From NCBI GenBank assembly GCA_964597075.1, contig CAZQXC010000002.1, forward strand, positions 1 to 64,000: a DNA stretch of 64,000 bases, in the 5' to 3' direction. The stretch's first letter is position 1, and every line of letters begins with the position of its first letter. The translations under genes and the position numbers were made by a program. This document shows, piece after piece, positions 61,968 through 64,000 of the stretch. This DNA comes from UBA2336 sp964597075. GTDB taxonomy: Bacteria > Bacteroidota > Bacteroidia > Cytophagales > Cyclobacteriaceae. The notes below the pieces were generated by a model. The model worked only from the letters and a program-made list of their open reading frames with translations. It was not told the DNA's origin and did no database searches.

Positions 61968-64000
61968 ATGAAGAATTTTCTCATTGCCCTTTTAGCACTC
62001 AGTATATCTTTTACTGTATTCTCACAACGGGCTACAAAAAATCAGCAGCCCGCCCCTGTTGCAAATTCAATCGATCTTAATGCCTATTATAATTCTGTAA
62101 AGTGGAGGAGCATTGGGCCTTTCCGCGGAGGACGTTCGGTTACGGCAAGTGGGGTAGTGGGTGACATCAATACGTACTATATGGGCACTACCGGGGGAGG
62201 TGTTTGGAAAACCGATGACATGGGGAATACGTGGAGAAATATTTCAGATGGCTATTTCACTACGGGTTCGGTGGGTGCTATCGCTGTTTCGGAGAGCGAA
62301 CCTAACACCGTTTACGTAGGTATGGGCGAGCATGCCGTTCGTGGTGTAATGACACATCATGGTGATGGTGTTTACAAATCCACCGATGCCGGAAAAACCT
62401 GGAGGAAATTAGGCCTTGAACAGACGCAACATATTTCACGCATTGTCATTCACCCGCGTGATCCGAATATAGTGTATGTAGCTGCTCAAGGTGCATTATA
62501 TGGAAAGACACCGGAACGAGGTGTATATAAATCTGTTGATGGAGGGGCAACCTGGAAAAGAGTTTTATATGTAGACGATAAAAGTGGATGTGTAGAACTT
62601 TCAATGGACTATAACAATCCGCAAGTATTGTATGCCGCTATGAATGAATATGGCCGCTTGCCGTGGAAAGTAATAAGCGGTGGAACAGGCAGTGGTTTGT
62701 ATAAATCGAATGATGCCGGAGCAACGTGGGAAAAAATTCATACGGGCTTGCCTAAAGAGCTGGGTAAAATGGCTGTTGCTGTAAGCCGATCAAATTCTGA
62801 AAAAGTTTATGCGCTGGTAGAAAGTGATTCCGATAAAGAGCAGGGTGGCTTATTTGTTTCGGAGAATGCCGGTAAAACCTGGACGCGTGTTAGTGACGAT
62901 CATCGATTGGTTCAACGGGCATGGTACTACATTGAAGTTTTTATAGATCCGCAAGACGAGCAGACTGTTTATGTATTAAGCGCTCCTGCATTGCGTTCCA
63001 TTGATGGCGGTAAAACCTGGGAGAATGTTGAAGGTGCGCATGGCGATTACCACGATTTGTGGATTAACCCGAACAATCCAAAAAATATGGTCATGGCCGA
63101 TGATGGTGGTGCTTCCATTACGCTGAATTATGGTAAAACGTGGTCAACTCAAAGTAATATGCCTACGGCACAGTTATATCGTATTAATGTTGACAATAGT
63201 TTTCCCTACAGAATTTACGCAGGCCAGCAAGACAATACTTCATTAGCGATTGCCAGCCGTGAATTTGCCAGTGGTGGAATTTCAGCCAAGAGTTGGGCGC
63301 CATCTGCCGGGGGCGAAAGTGCTTTCCTGGCGTTTAATCCGGATGACCCACAATATGTACTGGGAGGCAGCTATCTCGGAACCATTGAAGTACTCGACAC
63401 CAAAGCAAAAGCCGGTACCAATATTATGGCGGCTCCTATTCAATACCTGGGTCGTGATGCAAAAGATATGAAATATCGGTTCAATTGGAATGCACCCATC
63501 ATCTGGTCGAAACATGAACCCAACACCTTTTATCACGGTGCACAGGTTTTATTAAAAACTACAGATATGGGCAAAACCTGGACGGAAGTTTCGCCTGACC
63601 TTTCCCGTAACGAAAAGGAAAAACAGGGCAAAGGTGGTGGACCGTACACCAATGAAGCCGTAGGCGCAGAAAATTATGGTACGCTGAGTTATGTGATTGA
63701 ATCACCACATGAAAAAGGGGTGATCTGGACAGGAAGTGATGATGGCCTGGTACACCTTACCCGCGATGGCGGAGCTACCTGGAAAAATGTAACACCCATT
63801 GGTTTACAAGAGTGCCTGATCAATGCGATTGACGTATCACCACACGATCCGGCAACAGCCTATATCGCTACCACGCGTTTTAAGTTTAATGATCATGCAC
63901 CTGCATTGTACAAAACTACCGACTACGGAAAAACATGGACTAACATTACGAAGGGGATTCCACAAGGAGCGTTTACACGTGTTGTACGCGAAGATGATGT
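61968..64000 (+). CDS. Secreted BNR/sortilin-like repeat protein (3' end cut by window edge)
   Basis: From ATG 61968 the frame is open to the window end, about 677 residues. Signal peptide MKNFLIALLALSISFTVFSQ. Asp-box (BNR) repeats S/T-x-D-x-G-x-T-W occur many times (KTDDMGNTW, KSTDAGKTW, KSVDGGATW, KSNDAGATW, RSIDGGKTW, KTTDMGKTW, KTTDYGKTW), typical of multi-bladed beta-propellers. Proteins of this type are often labelled glycosyl hydrolase or VPS10-domain, but activity is not shown. A C-terminal domain lies beyond the window. Confidence 0.9.
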   Translation, partial: MKNFLIALLALSISFTVFSQRATKNQQPAPVANSIDLNAYYNSVKWRSIGPFRGGRSVTASGVVGDINTYYMGTTGGGVWKTDDMGNTWRNISDGYFTTGSVGAIAVSESEPNTVYVGMGEHAVRGVMTHHGDGVYKSTDAGKTWRKLGLEQTQHISRIVIHPRDPNIVYVAAQGALYGKTPERGVYKSVDGGATWKRVLYVDDKSGCVELSMDYNNPQVLYAAMNEYGRLPWKVISGGTGSGLYKSNDAGATWEKIHTGLPKELGKMAVAVSRSNSEKVYALVESDSDKEQGGLFVSENAGKTWTRVSDDHRLVQRAWYYIEVFIDPQDEQTVYVLSAPALRSIDGGKTWENVEGAHGDYHDLWINPNNPKNMVMADDGGASITLNYGKTWSTQSNMPTAQLYRINVDNSFPYRIYAGQQDNTSLAIASREFASGGISAKSWAPSAGGESAFLAFNPDDPQYVLGGSYLGTIEVLDTKAKAGTNIMAAPIQYLGRDAKDMKYRFNWNAPIIWSKHEPNTFYHGAQVLLKTTDMGKTWTEVSPDLSRNEKEKQGKGGGPYTNEAVGAENYGTLSYVIESPHEKGVIWTGSDDGLVHLTRDGGATWKNVTPIGLQECLINAIDVSPHDPATAYIATTRFKFNDHAPALYKTTDYGKTWTNITKGIPQGAFTRVVREDD

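Noticed and set aside
1..64000. tRNA, rRNA, CRISPR arrays, IS elements, prophage genes
   Set aside because: Reading both strands showed no cloverleaf with CCA-type ends, no regular spaced repeats, no transposase or integrase frames and no phage structural genes.

Overview
The window looks like a chromosomal segment of a Bacteroidota bacterium, most likely of the order Cytophagales. The evidence is the giant type IX secretion/gliding protein SprA, a Por-type C-terminal sorting domain on a secreted protein, DUF4837 and DUF4292 lipoproteins, an exact Bacteroidota-type promoter (TTTG-N19-TACTTTTG) before atpD, moderate GC and many intergenic palindromes of the kind common in this phylum. I saw no rRNA, tRNA, CRISPR array, intact insertion sequence or prophage. 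Both ends cut genes: a class A beta-lactamase-like lipoprotein on the left and a BNR/sortilin-like secreted protein on the right.

Layout. 1-2.5 kb: partial beta-lactamase, RluA-family pseudouridine synthase, small membrane protein and lipoprotein. 2.6-15.7 kb: a long minus-strand run of atpDC, a sensor kinase, a Nat-type ABC exporter, dnaJ-grpE, obgE-adk, hpt, a Tat-exported Gfo/Idh/MocA (GH109-like) protein and an M42-like peptidase. 15.9-20.1 kb: upp, two small membrane proteins and an 808-residue exported protein with an OmpA-like stretch. 20.2-23.9 kb is the accessory part: an ABC permease remnant, two decayed copies of one toxin-antitoxin module, a Fic protein and a secreted caspase-like protein. 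24-38 kb: sdaA, a TauE/SafE permease, an M28 peptidase flanked by two paralogous CxxC proteins, gcvP, a second M28 peptidase, an N-acyl-D-amino-acid deacylase-like enzyme, a class C serine hydrolase, lipA and gcvH. 38.3-58.2 kb: a minus-strand envelope/housekeeping block (sprA, ruvA, maeB, DUF4837, LysM transglycosylase, gatA, tatA, EnvC-like, DUF4292, TPR, flippase). 58.3-64 kb: a frameshifted type IX cargo gene, divergent tdh and kbl, and the partial BNR protein.

How the genes fit together. Many genes point to a life on peptides and amino acids. Exported M28 peptidases and serine hydrolases would release amino acids. Tdh plus Kbl turn threonine into glycine and acetyl-CoA. GcvP and GcvH (lipoyl group made with LipA) oxidise glycine, SdaA deaminates serine to pyruvate, and MaeB links malate and pyruvate. 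SprA and TatA belong to export systems that carry such enzymes out.

The most notable observations are: a toxin-antitoxin module present twice with different lesions in each copy; a palindromic repeat inside the kbl reading frame that adds about seven residues; a single-base lesion separating the signal peptide of a type IX cargo from its body; a paired family of secreted CxxC proteins of unknown function; long inverted repeats inside the atpD-atpC and gcvH-lipA gaps; and a sigma-54-like element before grpE-dnaJ. I did not find a clearly new multi-gene system.
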